64,000 nucleotides of DNA, taken from assembly GCF_014931415.1 (NCBI RefSeq), contig NZ_CP063121.1, positions 124,001-188,000 of the forward strand, read 5' to 3'. The translations under genes were made by a program, and so were the position numbers. The DNA comes from Haemophilus parainfluenzae. Lineage in GTDB: Bacteria > Pseudomonadota > Gammaproteobacteria > Enterobacterales > Pasteurellaceae. Numbering within the stretch: the stretch's first letter is position 1; the number at the start of each line of letters is the position of its first letter. The notes under the pieces are model-generated. The model was not told where the DNA came from and did not search any database. It worked only from the letters and a program-made list of their open reading frames with translations. Shown one piece after another: positions 51,784 to 61,239 of this stretch.

Positions 51784-53447
51784 TATTGCGCAATTTTTAA
51801 ATCTTGATACAGATAATTTCGATAGCTATTCACTAAATCCATATCCTCTGCATCTTCGAGCTTACCTTGGCTTAGCTGACGCATCGCGATATTCGCTCGC
51901 ATAAAGTCATCTTTCGGTGATAAACCTGCCACATCAAGTAATACGCCACCAACAAAGGCTAAATCTAAGAAATCTTGCTGTTGAACAAAGTCAGTCTTAC
52001 GATTAGTTCTAACTACAAATTGAGTCACATAATCCGGGTTCGCAAAGTTACCTTTTTTCGGTGGAAGCTGATTATCAAAAGCGACTTGGTGATCACCAAA
52101 ATAACCGAATACATAAGGCGTTTCACGTGATTTTAAATAATCATTTAAACCTTCGATTGCCTCATTAAGGCTAGCAATGCGATCAATATAATCGTTCAAG
52201 CAAGAAATCGCTTTTCCCCCTAAACGCTTACTTGCCAAATTAAAATGGTTTGGCATGTTCGTGTTGTAAGGGCCATGCTCTTTCATGGTGAGAACATAAA
52301 CAAACATTGGCTGCTGTACATTTTCCAATGATGGATGTTGTTTCTGTAAAATAAGCTTGGTGTAGTACATCATCTCTTCACTGCTAATATGCCAGAGATT
52401 TTTGCTGATTGATGCTGGATAGCCTAAATCTTGTGGTTGCAACATCAAATCAAAACCAAAGTGGTCATAAGCAGGTTTTGCATTGTAGTTACCTTTCGTA
52501 AAAGGCGATAACGCCACACAAAAATAGCCTTGCTCACGAAGATTTTTAATAAAACCCGTCTGTAAGTGTGGCACAACCGAATAAAACACCCCACTTGCCA
52601 AAGCACCAAAATCGGTTGAAGGCACCCCTGCAAGAAAAGCAAATTCAGATTTCCACGTTGCACCGCCCACCGTATGTACACGCAATGGACTTACAAATGC
52701 GGTATCTTCTTGCTTATTAAACATTGAAAATGGCGGGATGGTTTCTGCATCAAAATCAAATTGATGGGGATTCAAGGTTGATTCTTGTAAACAAACCACA
52801 ATATCAGGCTTTTCTGCACTTTCAGTTTTGCTCTCAGACTTTTCATTTAAAAGTGCGGTCAGTTTTTCTTTAAATTTTTGACTATTACCTTCAAATTCTG
52901 GCACTTTAAAGAATACACCACGACAAGACATTGGCAGGTTTAAGAAAACATCTCGACCATCATCCGGCAATGAATCTAGCCAGACTTTTGTCGCATCCGG
53001 ATCTTTAGAATAATGCCACATTAAACCAAAGCTTGTTGCTGCGAGTATTGCTGCAAATACACGAAATCCAGTTGAGGCAGTTTCAACATCTGACCAGCCA
53101 AAGATAGCATACCCCAACAGACCTAATAGCCCCAACACGCCGAAAATGGCCCCTTTATAATGTAAAAGGGTTTCCCAATTTCGCCAGTCTGTTACGAGCC
53201 AAAAATCTGAAATGAGTAAAGGTTGTTTGTAGTAATGAATTTTCATTCGATGGAATAGCATCAACACCACAAAAAGTACGGACGCAAAATTCAATCCGCG
53301 TTGCCATTGACCTGTTATCGCAAACATTGAACTAAACAATAAGACGAATAATGCAATCGCAAAAAAATATGTCCAACGATAATGCGAATTGACGATAAAA
53401 ATCACCGTCGCAATAAAAAATAAACTCAGAAAAATACTTGGAATCAT
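51783..53447 (-). CDS. membrane sulfatase-fold phospho-transferase (LTA synthase-like)
   Basis: 554 residues. Five N-terminal membrane helices (to about residue 155) and a large periplasmic alkaline-phosphatase/sulfatase domain. Active-site features: VVCLQESTLNPHQF (metal Glu), HTVGGATWKSEFAF with the probable nucleophile Thr near residue 264, and GYFGDHQVAFD with Asp-His metal ligands near residue 455. Such enzymes move phosphoglycerol or phosphoethanolamine onto envelope glycans. The acceptor, possibly lipooligosaccharide, is inferred. It lies next to mutT and convergent with holA. An uptake signal within codes KLTAL. Confidence 0.8.
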   Translation of the reverse strand: MIPSIFLSLFFIATVIFIVNSHYRWTYFFAIALFVLLFSSMFAITGQWQRGLNFASVLFVVLMLFHRMKIHYYKQPLLISDFWLVTDWRNWETLLHYKGAIFGVLGLLGLLGYAIFGWSDVETASTGFRVFAAILAATSFGLMWHYSKDPDATKVWLDSLPDDGRDVFLNLPMSCRGVFFKVPEFEGNSQKFKEKLTALLNEKSESKTESAEKPDIVVCLQESTLNPHQFDFDAETIPPFSMFNKQEDTAFVSPLRVHTVGGATWKSEFAFLAGVPSTDFGALASGVFYSVVPHLQTGFIKNLREQGYFCVALSPFTKGNYNAKPAYDHFGFDLMLQPQDLGYPASISKNLWHISSEEMMYYTKLILQKQHPSLENVQQPMFVYVLTMKEHGPYNTNMPNHFNLASKRLGGKAISCLNDYIDRIASLNEAIEGLNDYLKSRETPYVFGYFGDHQVAFDNQLPPKKGNFANPDYVTQFVVRTNRKTDFVQQQDFLDLAFVGGVLLDVAGLSPKDDFMRANIAMRQLSQGKLEDAEDMDLVNSYRNYLYQDLKIAQ

Positions 53448-53469
53448 AATAAATAAATTTGATTAAATG

Positions 53470-53874
53470 TTATTTGACACTTTCAGCCACTAAACGCTGA
53501 ATCAGCTTTAAATTGGCTGGTGGGAATTGCCCAGCATCAAGCTCACTTTGTTCAAGCCAAAAACCTTCTTGTCCTTCTCGACCAAACGGCTCACCAATCC
53601 ATTCTGTGACCAGATAAAAACTAAAATCTAAAATTTTGGTTGGATATTCAAATTGAAAACGTTCATACAGTTCAGCATTTAAAATATGAATGCCAATCTC
53701 TTCTTCCAACTCTCTTTTTAAGGCTTCTTCAGGGGTTTCACCTGCATCAACTTTGCCACCAGGAAATTCTAATGCTTGTGCAAAATCTTGCCCTTCTAAG
53801 CGTTGGGTCAAATATAGCTGCCCAAATTCATTACGAATAATTCCTGCCGCAACTTGAATGATAGGCTTACTCAT
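53470..53874 (-). CDS. mutT: 8-oxo-dGTP diphosphatase MutT
   Basis: 134 residues. Nudix box FPGGKVDAGETPEEALKREL followed by EEEIGI is complete. Removes mutagenic 8-oxo-dGTP. Start KPIIQVAAGIIRNEFGQLYL resembles E. coli MutT. Located after secA as in E. coli, with a hairpin between. Confidence 0.93.
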   Translation of the reverse strand: MSKPIIQVAAGIIRNEFGQLYLTQRLEGQDFAQALEFPGGKVDAGETPEEALKRELEEEIGIHILNAELYERFQFEYPTKILDFSFYLVTEWIGEPFGREGQEGFWLEQSELDAGQFPPANLKLIQRLVAESVK

Positions 53875-53898
53875 CGTCTTTCCTTATCTCAAAAGTAG

Positions 53899-53953
53899 AA
53901 AGAGCGGTCATTTTTAGCGGTGTTTTAAACACGCAAAAATTTAACCGCTCTTT
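53899..53953 (-). terminator. hairpin of variant uptake signals after secA
   Basis: AAAGAGCGGT (53899-53908) pairs with ACCGCTCTTT (53944-53953), with a 35-base spacer that can itself fold (GCGTGTTT/AAACACCGC). It carries the AAGAGCGGT variant in both arms. It probably ends secM-secA transcription before mutT. Confidence 0.7.
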
Positions 53954-53960
53954 TCCTTAA

Positions 53961-56657
53961 CTAAGCATATCGGGCTTTACTGCCGTGACAATGCTTGTAT
54001 TTTTTACCTGACCCACAAGGACAAGGTTCATTACGTCCAATATGACGATCAGAATAGTCCTCGCTTTGAGTTTGCTCTGTATTTTCATCTACAGGTTGAT
54101 GTGTTAATGCTTCACGTTCAGCCATTTCCTGACGTGCTCGTTCCGCTTCTTCAATCTCTTCCTGTGTACGGACTTTCACTCGAGTAAGTGTCGTAATCAC
54201 ATGATGTTTTAAAGAATCCAACATTTCAGTAAACATACGGAAAGATTCTTTTTTGTACTCTTGTTTTGGATCTTTTTGCGCATAACCACGCAAATGGATA
54301 CCTTGACGTAAGTAATCCATCGCCGCCAAGTGCTCTTTCCAAAGCTCATCAAGAGTTTGTAACATCACACCTTTTTCGAAATGACGCATGGTTTCTTCAC
54401 CCGCAAGCGCTTCTTTCGCTTTGTATTCATCTTCGGCTTCTTGAATAATGCGCTCACGCAAGTTTTCTTCGTGAAGATTATTATTTTCTTCTAACCAACG
54501 TTCAATTGGTAACTCAAGACCAAACTCTTGCGCTAAACGGTCTTCTAAGCCTTTAATATCCCATTGTTCTTCCAACGATTGTGGTGGAATATATTGGTCA
54601 ATCACATCATTAAATACATCGCTGCGGATAGCTTTGATAGTCTCTGAAATATCATCGTTATCGAGCAAGTAATTACGTTGTTCGTAAATCGCATGACGTT
54701 GGTCATTAGCCACATCATCATATTCAAGCAAGTTTTTACGACCATCAAAATGGAAGGCTTCTACTTTCGCTTGCGCCGATGCGATCACTTTAGCAAGCAG
54801 CTTAGATTCCATGGCTTCACCTGGTTGAGTGAAGGCTTTACGCATCATATTTAATTTACCTTCATTCAGATAAATACGCATTAAGCCATCTTCTAAAGAA
54901 AGGTAGAAACGTGAAGAACCTGGGTCACCTTGACGACCTGAACGACCACGCAACTGGTTATCAATACGACGGGATTCATGACGCTCTGTCCCGATAATGT
55001 GTAAACCACCAGCTTTCATCACGATTTCGTGATTTTTCTCCCACTCAGCTTTGATTGCTTCAATTTGCTCTGGTGTTGGATTATCCAATTTTGCCACTTG
55101 AGCTTTCCAGTTACCACCCAGGATAATATCGGTACCACGACCTGCCATATTGGTTGCAATAGTCACTGCACCTGGTGCCCCCGCTTCCGCAACGATTTCT
55201 GCTTCTTGTGCGTGGAATTTTGCATTCAATACGTTGTGCTTAATCCCTGCTTTGTCTAACGCTTGAGAAAGCATTTCAGATTTTTCAACTGACACGGTAC
55301 CCACAAGAACTGGTTGATTACGTGCTACACAGTCTTTGATATCTTCAATAATTGCATTGAATTTGTATTCTTCATTCTCAAACATGACGTCCGTACGATC
55401 ATCACGAATCATTGGGCGGTTTGTTGGGATAACGACAGTTTCTAAACCATAAATTTGTTGGAATTCAAAGGCTTCGGTATCTGCTGTACCGGTCATACCC
55501 GCTAATTTGTCATAAAGACGGAAGTAGTTTTGGTAAGAAATCGACGCAACAGTTTGGTTTTCACTCTTAATTTCTACGCCTTCTTTCGCTTCGATTGCTT
55601 GGTGTAAACCATCAGACCAACGACGACCTGCCATTGTACGACCTGTGTGCTCATCGACGATCACAATCTCGCCATCTTTCACGATATAGTCTACATCGCG
55701 CTCAAATAAGGTGTTTGCACGTAATGCAGCCATGACATGGTGTAACAACACAATACGCGCTGGTGAATAAAGTGAATCGCCTTCTGGCATTAAACCTTGT
55801 TCAATTAACCAATTCTCTACTTTTTCTTGACCACGTTCAGTCAAATACGCCTGTTTGGTTTTAAGATCTAAGGTGTAATCGCCTTCACCGGTATATTCTT
55901 CCGTATCTTCTTTTTCTTGCTTAATCAAATTCGGAATTAATTTATTTACCGCAATATAAAGCTCAGAACTGTCCTCTGCTTGACCTGAAATAATCAACGG
56001 CGTACGTGCTTCATCAATTAAGATAGAGTCCACTTCATCCACTAAGGCATAGCCTAAATGACGTTGGAAACGTTCTTCTTTGGAATGCGCTAAGTTATCA
56101 CGAAGGTAATCAAAACCTAGTTCGCTGTTTGTTGCATATGTAATATCTGCCGCATAAGCTTCACGTTTTGCTTCAGGCGGTAAACCAGGGATATTCACCC
56201 CAACAGTCATACCTAAGAATTCAAATAATGGGCGGTTGGTTTCTGCGTCACGACGTGCTAAGTAATCATTCACGGTCACAACGTGTACACCTTTACCTTC
56301 CAATGCCATCAAATAACAAGGCAAGGTTGCGGTTAAAGTTTTACCTTCACCCGTACGCATCTCTGCGATACAACGATTGGTGAGCACCATACCACCGATT
56401 AATTGCACATCGAAATGGCGCATACCGAGTACACGTTTACCCGCTTCACGCACGGTAGCAAACGCTTCAGGTAAAAGTTGTTGTAAAGTTTCACCATTAG
56501 CTAAACGACTACGGAATTCTTCTGTTTTTGCTCTTAATTCATCATCACTTAATGCTTCAAAAGCTGGCTCCATTTTGTTGATTTTCGCAACTTGTTTTCT
56601 TAATCTGCGTAAAATACGTTCGTTACGGCTGCCAAAAATTTTTGTTAAAAAACTCAT
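53961..56657 (-). CDS. secA: preprotein translocase ATPase SecA
   Basis: 898 residues, full length. Motor of the Sec pathway. Walker [10 protein letters not shown] near residue 103, [19 protein letters not shown], and helicase motif [20 protein letters not shown]-terminal zinc-binding [14 protein letters not shown] for SecB and lipid contact. Start [19 protein letters not shown]. Preceded by secM with a hairpin CCGATT/AATCGG (56693-56708) in the spacer. Confidence 0.97.
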   Translation of the reverse strand: MSFLTKIFGSRNERILRRLRKQVAKINKMEPAFEALSDDELRAKTEEFRSRLANGETLQQLLPEAFATVREAGKRVLGMRHFDVQLIGGMVLTNRCIAEMRTGEGKTLTATLPCYLMALEGKGVHVVTVNDYLARRDAETNRPLFEFLGMTVGVNIPGLPPEAKREAYAADITYATNSELGFDYLRDNLAHSKEERFQRHLGYALVDEVDSILIDEARTPLIISGQAEDSSELYIAVNKLIPNLIKQEKEDTEEYTGEGDYTLDLKTKQAYLTERGQEKVENWLIEQGLMPEGDSLYSPARIVLLHHVMAALRANTLFERDVDYIVKDGEIVIVDEHTGRTMAGRRWSDGLHQAIEAKEGVEIKSENQTVASISYQNYFRLYDKLAGMTGTADTEAFEFQQIYGLETVVIPTNRPMIRDDRTDVMFENEEYKFNAIIEDIKDCVARNQPVLVGTVSVEKSEMLSQALDKAGIKHNVLNAKFHAQEAEIVAEAGAPGAVTIATNMAGRGTDIILGGNWKAQVAKLDNPTPEQIEAIKAEWEKNHEIVMKAGGLHIIGTERHESRRIDNQLRGRSGRQGDPGSSRFYLSLEDGLMRIYLNEGKLNMMRKAFTQPGEAMESKLLAKVIASAQAKVEAFHFDGRKNLLEYDDVANDQRHAIYEQRNYLLDNDDISETIKAIRSDVFNDVIDQYIPPQSLEEQWDIKGLEDRLAQEFGLELPIERWLEENNNLHEENLRERIIQEAEDEYKAKEALAGEETMRHFEKGVMLQTLDELWKEHLAAMDYLRQGIHLRGYAQKDPKQEYKKESFRMFTEMLDSLKHHVITTLTRVKVRTQEEIEEAERARQEMAEREALTHQPVDENTEQTQSEDYSDRHIGRNEPCPCGSGKKYKHCHGSKARYA

Positions 56658-56692
56658 AATTTCTCTTTCAAATAAAAAATAAAAAGGATCAT

Positions 56693-56708
56693 CCGATTAA
56701 AAAATCGG
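56693..56708 (-). promoter_or_regulatory. hairpin in the secM-secA spacer
   Basis: CCGATT and AATCGG pair over 4 bases, 35 bases before the secA start. In E. coli a secM-secA stem hides the secA ribosome site until SecM stalls; this smaller stem does not itself cover GAGAAA near the start, so its role is uncertain. Confidence 0.35.
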
Positions 56709-56730
56709 TTCGTTTAAAGATAAAAGAAAA

Positions 56731-57048
56731 TTAAATAATAGCAGGACCGGCCCGAATAGGGGCAAAAACAGGAAACTCTGCCGCGATAAAGTGCGGTTGA
56801 ATTTTTTCGTATTTTTGATTGGAATGGGTTTTGTGATTTGTTGGTTGAGGTTGAACCTGCAATGCTTGACGAATTTCACGCACCGCAATCAACATATGTT
56901 GTTCAGATGATGTTTGGTAATTTTCGCCACTCATATTTGATGAAGGCGGCGCCTCCAATCCCTGAGCAACAGGTAAAGCAAAAATCGCAATCATGCTTAA
57001 TAGCAACTGCGACCAGAAATTTGTTTTACCTTTGTTTGATTTCATCAT
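56731..57048 (-). CDS. secM: SecM secretion monitor with divergent arrest motif
   Basis: 105 residues, shorter than E. coli SecM (170). Signal peptide WSQLLLSMIAIFALPVAQG. The C-terminus reads FPVFAPIRAGPAII, then stop. IRAGP equals the core of the E. coli arrest motif (FxxxxWIxxxxGIRAGP), but the Gly before it is Pro, and the Trp and upstream Phe are not at the E. coli spacing. Position directly before secA supports the assignment. Two ATGs in a row (57048 and 57045) with a weak TAAG upstream. Confidence 0.85.
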   Translation of the reverse strand: MMKSNKGKTNFWSQLLLSMIAIFALPVAQGLEAPPSSNMSGENYQTSSEQHMLIAVREIRQALQVQPQPTNHKTHSNQKYEKIQPHFIAAEFPVFAPIRAGPAII

Positions 57049-57120
57049 CTTATTGTCTCTGACAAAATTTGTGTGTATTGTATCGGAAATTCAACGTAAA
57101 GTCATTATTGGGGTATTTTT

Positions 57121-57441
57121 GTGGAAAACAAGCATGAGCGTTATCAAAAAGCCATGAATATTATTGATGTGCTGGAAGGATCTCAATTTGCCAAAATCAT
57201 GCAGAAAGGGTTAATGTTGAATGAACTGAACCAAAACATCAGCCGTCTTTTTCCTCAAGAATTTAAAGGACTTTTTCGTTTAGGCTCTATCACTGATGGG
57301 AAACTCTTTATCGAAGTCAAAAGTGCGGTCGTTCGCCAAGGGATTTTATTTCGACAAAGCGAATTACTCACTGCAATTCAACCGACTTATCCCGAAGTAA
57401 AAGGCTTTGAGATTAAAGTCAATCCAGAATTAACCTGCTAA
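57121..57441 (+). CDS. dciA: DciA-like protein (DUF721)
   Basis: 106 residues, starting with GTG 57121. Small DUF721 protein; members of this family (DciA) load the replicative helicase DnaB in bacteria without DnaC. The KH-like core LFRLGSITDGKLFIEVKSAVVRQ and LLTAIQPTYPEVKGFEIKVNP is present. Divergent from secM, the usual gammaproteobacterial location. Codons for KSAVV are an uptake signal. Confidence 0.8.
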   Translation: MENKHERYQKAMNIIDVLEGSQFAKIMQKGLMLNELNQNISRLFPQEFKGLFRLGSITDGKLFIEVKSAVVRQGILFRQSELLTAIQPTYPEVKGFEIKVNPELTC

Positions 57442-57442
57442 A

Positions 57443-58297
57443 CTAACCTTTAAAGATAGCGATTAATTCTTTTACTTTAACTCGTTTTTCTGAAGATTGG
57501 CTAATTGAGCGCTGTACTTTAACGCGTTTAAATTTTGCCCCTTTATAAATCTCACGCGTAAATTTCGTATCGTGGTTAGAAATCACCACGGAAATTTGCT
57601 TTTCTTTTTGTGCTTTTTTGGCGCATTCTGCTAAATTCTTTTGATGTTCAAGACCAAAAGCATTCCCTGCATATCCAGTAAAATTGGTATCTTGCGGAAG
57701 CGGTGCATAAGGCGGATCACAATAGATCACACTGTGTTTATCCGCTAATTCAAAGGTCTGTTGAAAATCAGCGCATAAAAAGACCGCACTTTGCGCTTTA
57801 TGGGCGAAATAGCGTAATTCATCTTCAGGGAAATAATGGGTTTTATAAGCGCCAAATGGCACATTGAATTCATTTTTACTGTTATAACGGCACAATCCAT
57901 TAAATCCAAAACGGTTCAAATAAAGGAACAACACCGAACGCTCGAAAGGATCGCTTGATTGATTAAAGGCATCACGCTGGGCGTAATAATAGTCGGCTGT
58001 ATTGGCATTCTCCGCAAAGAAAATTGGCTTACAAGCCTCAATATAGGCATCTACATTTTCCTTGACGATATTAAACAAGTTAATCAAATCAGGATTAATA
58101 TCTGCCAAGATATAACGCTCAAAATGAGAATTAAGAAAAACAGCACCCGCACCCACAAAAGGTTCAATCAAACACTGTTTTCTTTTAGGAAAGACTCGGT
58201 TGAGATCGTCCGTTAAACGGAATTTACCGCCCGCCCATTTTAAAAACGGGCGGTGTTTAATTCGAGGTTTCGTTTTATTATTTTTCGGACGCAACAT
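57443..58297 (-). CDS. dam: DNA adenine methylase
   Basis: 284 residues. AdoMet motif FLKWAGGKFRLTDDL near residue 20, catalytic DPPYAPL near residue 193, and FVGAGAVFLN near residue 48. Methylates GATC, guiding mismatch repair. Third gene of aroK-aroB-dam, 14 bases after aroB; its stop is one base from the dciA stop (convergent, no terminator between). Confidence 0.96.
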   Translation of the reverse strand: MLRPKNNKTKPRIKHRPFLKWAGGKFRLTDDLNRVFPKRKQCLIEPFVGAGAVFLNSHFERYILADINPDLINLFNIVKENVDAYIEACKPIFFAENANTADYYYAQRDAFNQSSDPFERSVLFLYLNRFGFNGLCRYNSKNEFNVPFGAYKTHYFPEDELRYFAHKAQSAVFLCADFQQTFELADKHSVIYCDPPYAPLPQDTNFTGYAGNAFGLEHQKNLAECAKKAQKEKQISVVISNHDTKFTREIYKGAKFKRVKVQRSISQSSEKRVKVKELIAIFKG

Positions 58298-58311
58298 GAG
58301 AGCAATGACAG

Positions 58312-59400
58312 TTAGTCATGTTGTGTGCAACGCTCAATCGCATTTAGCACAAGAGATTTGTCAGTATCAGTCGCCACGTAGGCTTGACCAAGGGCTTTTA
58401 GCAACACAAGACGCAACTTGCCTGCCAACACTTTTTTATCACGCATCATGTGCGGTAAATAATCGTCTGGTTGCATGGTATCAGGCGAAACGGTCGGCAA
58501 ATTAGCACGTGCTAAAAGCTTTTCTAAACGTGCAACATCTTCAAAAGAAAGATCGCCTAATTGTTCAGATAACACCGCAGCCATCATGGTTCCAGCTGCA
58601 ACAGCTTCACCATGTAACCAGTTTCCGTAGCCTAAATGTGTTTCGATCGCATGCCCAAAAGTATGACCGAGATTTAATAATGCACGATCACCTTTTTCAG
58701 TTTCATCGCGCGCAACAACATCCGCTTTGATTTGGCAACAACGCGCAATGCAATGCTGCAGTGAATGTTGATTTAACGCGACTAATTCATCAATATGTGC
58801 TTCAAGCCATTCAAAAAAGGCATAATCTAAAATCGCCCCATATTTAATGACTTCCGCAAGTCCCGCATTCACTTCACGTTTTGGCAAGGTATTGAGTGTA
58901 AGGGTGTCAATGATCACCGTAGAAGGTTGATAAAACGCCCCAATCATATTTTTGCCTAACTCATGATTAACGGCTGTTTTGCCACCAACAGAAGAATCCA
59001 CTTGGGCTAATAATGTGGTAGGAATTTGAATAAAACGCACACCACGCTGATAACTTGCTGCAGCAAAACCTGCCACATCACCAATCACACCACCACCTAA
59101 TGCAATAATGGTGGTATCTCGCCCATGATTATGTTTTAAAAGTGCGGTAAAAATGAGGTTTAAAGAATCGAGCGTTTTGTATTTTTCGCCATCAGGCAAT
59201 AATACCGACTCAACCTGACAGCCGATTTTTTCTAAGGTTTGTGTAACGGTTTCAAGATAATATTGTGCGACAGTTGGATTAGTCACAATCATCACTTTAT
59301 CCCCTTTCTTCAGCGGATAACAGGTTTCATCTTTAAGTAAACCTTCGCCAATATAAATAGGATAACGACGTTCTTTTAATTCAACATTTACGCACAACAT
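58312..59400 (-). CDS. aroB: 3-dehydroquinate synthase
   Basis: 362 residues. Second step of the shikimate pathway. [13 protein letters not shown] near residue 70, [21 protein letters not shown] near residue 100, [13 protein letters not shown] near residue 180, and metal His in [16 protein letters not shown]. 9 bases after aroK. Confidence 0.96.
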   Translation of the reverse strand: MLCVNVELKERRYPIYIGEGLLKDETCYPLKKGDKVMIVTNPTVAQYYLETVTQTLEKIGCQVESVLLPDGEKYKTLDSLNLIFTALLKHNHGRDTTIIALGGGVIGDVAGFAAASYQRGVRFIQIPTTLLAQVDSSVGGKTAVNHELGKNMIGAFYQPSTVIIDTLTLNTLPKREVNAGLAEVIKYGAILDYAFFEWLEAHIDELVALNQHSLQHCIARCCQIKADVVARDETEKGDRALLNLGHTFGHAIETHLGYGNWLHGEAVAAGTMMAAVLSEQLGDLSFEDVARLEKLLARANLPTVSPDTMQPDDYLPHMMRDKKVLAGKLRLVLLKALGQAYVATDTDKSLVLNAIERCTQHD

Positions 59401-59409
59401 TTTAAATCC

Positions 59410-59952
59410 TTAGAGTGAACCGTTTAAGCCGTTTAGATTGTCAATTAAATCAACAATTTGATTAACCATTACTTTGGCATTTTGCTCATCTGTTGGTAAG
59501 GTGATATCAGCAATTTCTTCGTATAACGGATTGCGTACTTTGGCTAAATCTTCCAACACTTGGCGCGGGTTATCTGTTCCTTGTAATAAAGGACGTTTTT
59601 TATCACGTTGCGTACGTTGATATTGTTTATCTACTGAAGTTTCTAAATAAATCACAATACCACGAGCAGAAAGATAATTACGATTTTCTTTTGACATCAC
59701 TGCTCCGCCACCAGTGGAAAGCACAACGCCTTGTAATTGGGTTAATTCATTGATAATGCGCTCTTCACGCTTACGAAAGCCTTCTTCGCCTTCTAAATCA
59801 AAAATCCAGCTAATGTCTGCTCCCGCACGTTCCTCAATTACTGCATCTGAATCGACAAAGTCCATATTCAATTGTTGCGCAAGCTGACGGCCAATGGTGC
59901 TTTTACCTGCGCCCATCGGTCCTACTAAAAAAATATTACGTTTTTCAGCCAT
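59410..59952 (-). CDS. aroK: shikimate kinase I
   Basis: 180 residues. P-loop [15 protein letters not shown] at the start, shikimate-binding [18 protein letters not shown] and [14 protein letters not shown], and lid with [10 protein letters not shown]. First gene of aroK-aroB-dam. Confidence 0.96.
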   Translation of the reverse strand: MAEKRNIFLVGPMGAGKSTIGRQLAQQLNMDFVDSDAVIEERAGADISWIFDLEGEEGFRKREERIINELTQLQGVVLSTGGGAVMSKENRNYLSARGIVIYLETSVDKQYQRTQRDKKRPLLQGTDNPRQVLEDLAKVRNPLYEEIADITLPTDEQNAKVMVNQIVDLIDNLNGLNGSL

Positions 59953-60316
59953 TGTTATTCTTCTAACTTAAATAATGTTCAAATTAATCTTTCCTAATAA
60001 AAACTGGCCACCTGAAAAAATGGTAGCCCGAAAGATCACCCAAAAAATAATGGGAATTATCGCAATAAATCCCCCTACGTTTCAACCTTTAGCAGGAATT
60101 TATTTTAAGAAACGCAAAAGTGCGGTCAGTTTTGGGGGATTTTTATGTTCAGACTAAATCTCATTTTCTAAAATGATAGAAAGACCACACTTAAAGAGTG
60201 AGTTTAATGCCTCGTTTTTCAGCTAAAATATCGCTTAGATCGAGCCTTTGAATAGGCTATAAATCAAACATTAAATAATATATAATACCACGTTAAATTA
60301 CATTCTACGTTTAATT
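59953..60316. other. gap between aroK and the DarA-like gene
   Basis: 364 bases. It holds an uptake signal near 60119, a possible coding remnant on the minus strand (59968-60115; see findings), a small dyad AGCC/GGCT near 60250, and a consensus -10 TATAAT at 60281-60286 for the downstream operon. No clear -35 precedes it. No intact gene is credible here. Confidence 0.5.
60281..60286 (+). promoter_or_regulatory. predicted -10 of the DarA/DarB-like operon
   Basis: TATAAT 31 bases before the ATG. The -35 region is poor, so an activator may be needed. Confidence 0.3.
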
Positions 60317-61237
60317 ATGTCTCAATCGAAAAAGCACATTTTAGTTATTTCTTATTCACAAACAGGTCAGTTAAATGAACTGACGCAACATTTTCTTAAA
60401 CTGTTAAAGCAACAAGAAAATATTGTCATTGAAGAATGTCAAATTAAACCAATTCAGCCCTATTCTTTTCCTTGGAAATTTATTCCCTTTTTTAATCAGT
60501 TTCCAGAATCGGTTCATCTCAAACCTGCACCAATTGAAACACCATTATTACAACGTGAAAAATATGATTTAGTCGTCATCGCTTACAGCGTGTGGTTTCT
60601 ATCACCTTCACAACCTATCACTGCATTTTTGCAATCTGAACAAGCTAAAATCTTAAAAAACACGCCTGTCATTACCCTGATTGGCTGCCGTAATATGTGG
60701 TTGATGGCACAAGAAAAAATGAAAAAAATGCTGACCGCACTTGATGCTAATTTAATTGGCAATGTGGTTAAAACGGATCAATCCAATGCTTGGGCAAGCT
60801 TTATTACGACTCCAGCATGGATGTTCAGTGGAAAAAAACGTTATTTTTCATGGCTACCGAGCGCAGGAATTAGTGATGCAGATATGCAAGATATGCAACG
60901 TTTTGGATGTCGTTTAGTTGAAGTTCTGAACGAAAATCGACCTTTAGATAAATCACTTTTCCAAAACATGGGGGCTGTCAAAATTGATGAAAAATTAATG
61001 ATGAGCGAAAAGGTCGGTCACCGCAGTTTTTATATCTGGGGAAAATTGCTGTTAAAGTGTGGTCAAATTTCGCCTGTTTTTCGTCAAGCCGTGCTCTATT
61101 TTTATATCGTATTTTTGATTATACTAATTCTCACTGTTGTACCACTTTCAGCCGTGGTAAAACGCTTATTAAAACCATTATTAAAAGAAAAACTGGCGCG
61201 CCAAAAGCGCTATTTTGCTGAACCGTCAGGGGAATAA
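60317..61237 (+). CDS. DarA-like flavodoxin-fold protein with C-terminal membrane helix
   Basis: 306 residues. Flavodoxin fold with FMN-binding loop VISYSQTGQLNEL near residue 11, VVIAYSVWFLSPSQPITAFL near residue 87 and LIGCRNMWLMAQEKM near residue 121. One membrane helix at about 258-281. This pattern matches proteins annotated as dialkylresorcinol condensing enzyme/aromatase DarA, which act on the product of the DarB ketosynthase. First gene of a tight operon; DarB-like gene starts 2 bases later. Uptake signals are inside the gene, so it is not a recent arrival from outside the family. Function inferred. Confidence 0.75.
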   Translation: MSQSKKHILVISYSQTGQLNELTQHFLKLLKQQENIVIEECQIKPIQPYSFPWKFIPFFNQFPESVHLKPAPIETPLLQREKYDLVVIAYSVWFLSPSQPITAFLQSEQAKILKNTPVITLIGCRNMWLMAQEKMKKMLTALDANLIGNVVKTDQSNAWASFITTPAWMFSGKKRYFSWLPSAGISDADMQDMQRFGCRLVEVLNENRPLDKSLFQNMGAVKIDEKLMMSEKVGHRSFYIWGKLLLKCGQISPVFRQAVLYFYIVFLIILILTVVPLSAVVKRLLKPLLKEKLARQKRYFAEPSGE

Positions 61238-61239
61238 TT

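Noticed and set aside
59975..60157. 60-residue plus-strand open frame upstream of the DarA-like gene
   Set aside because: No ribosome site, an uptake signal inside, and no recognisable domain. The opposite strand looks more protein-like, but as a broken remnant.
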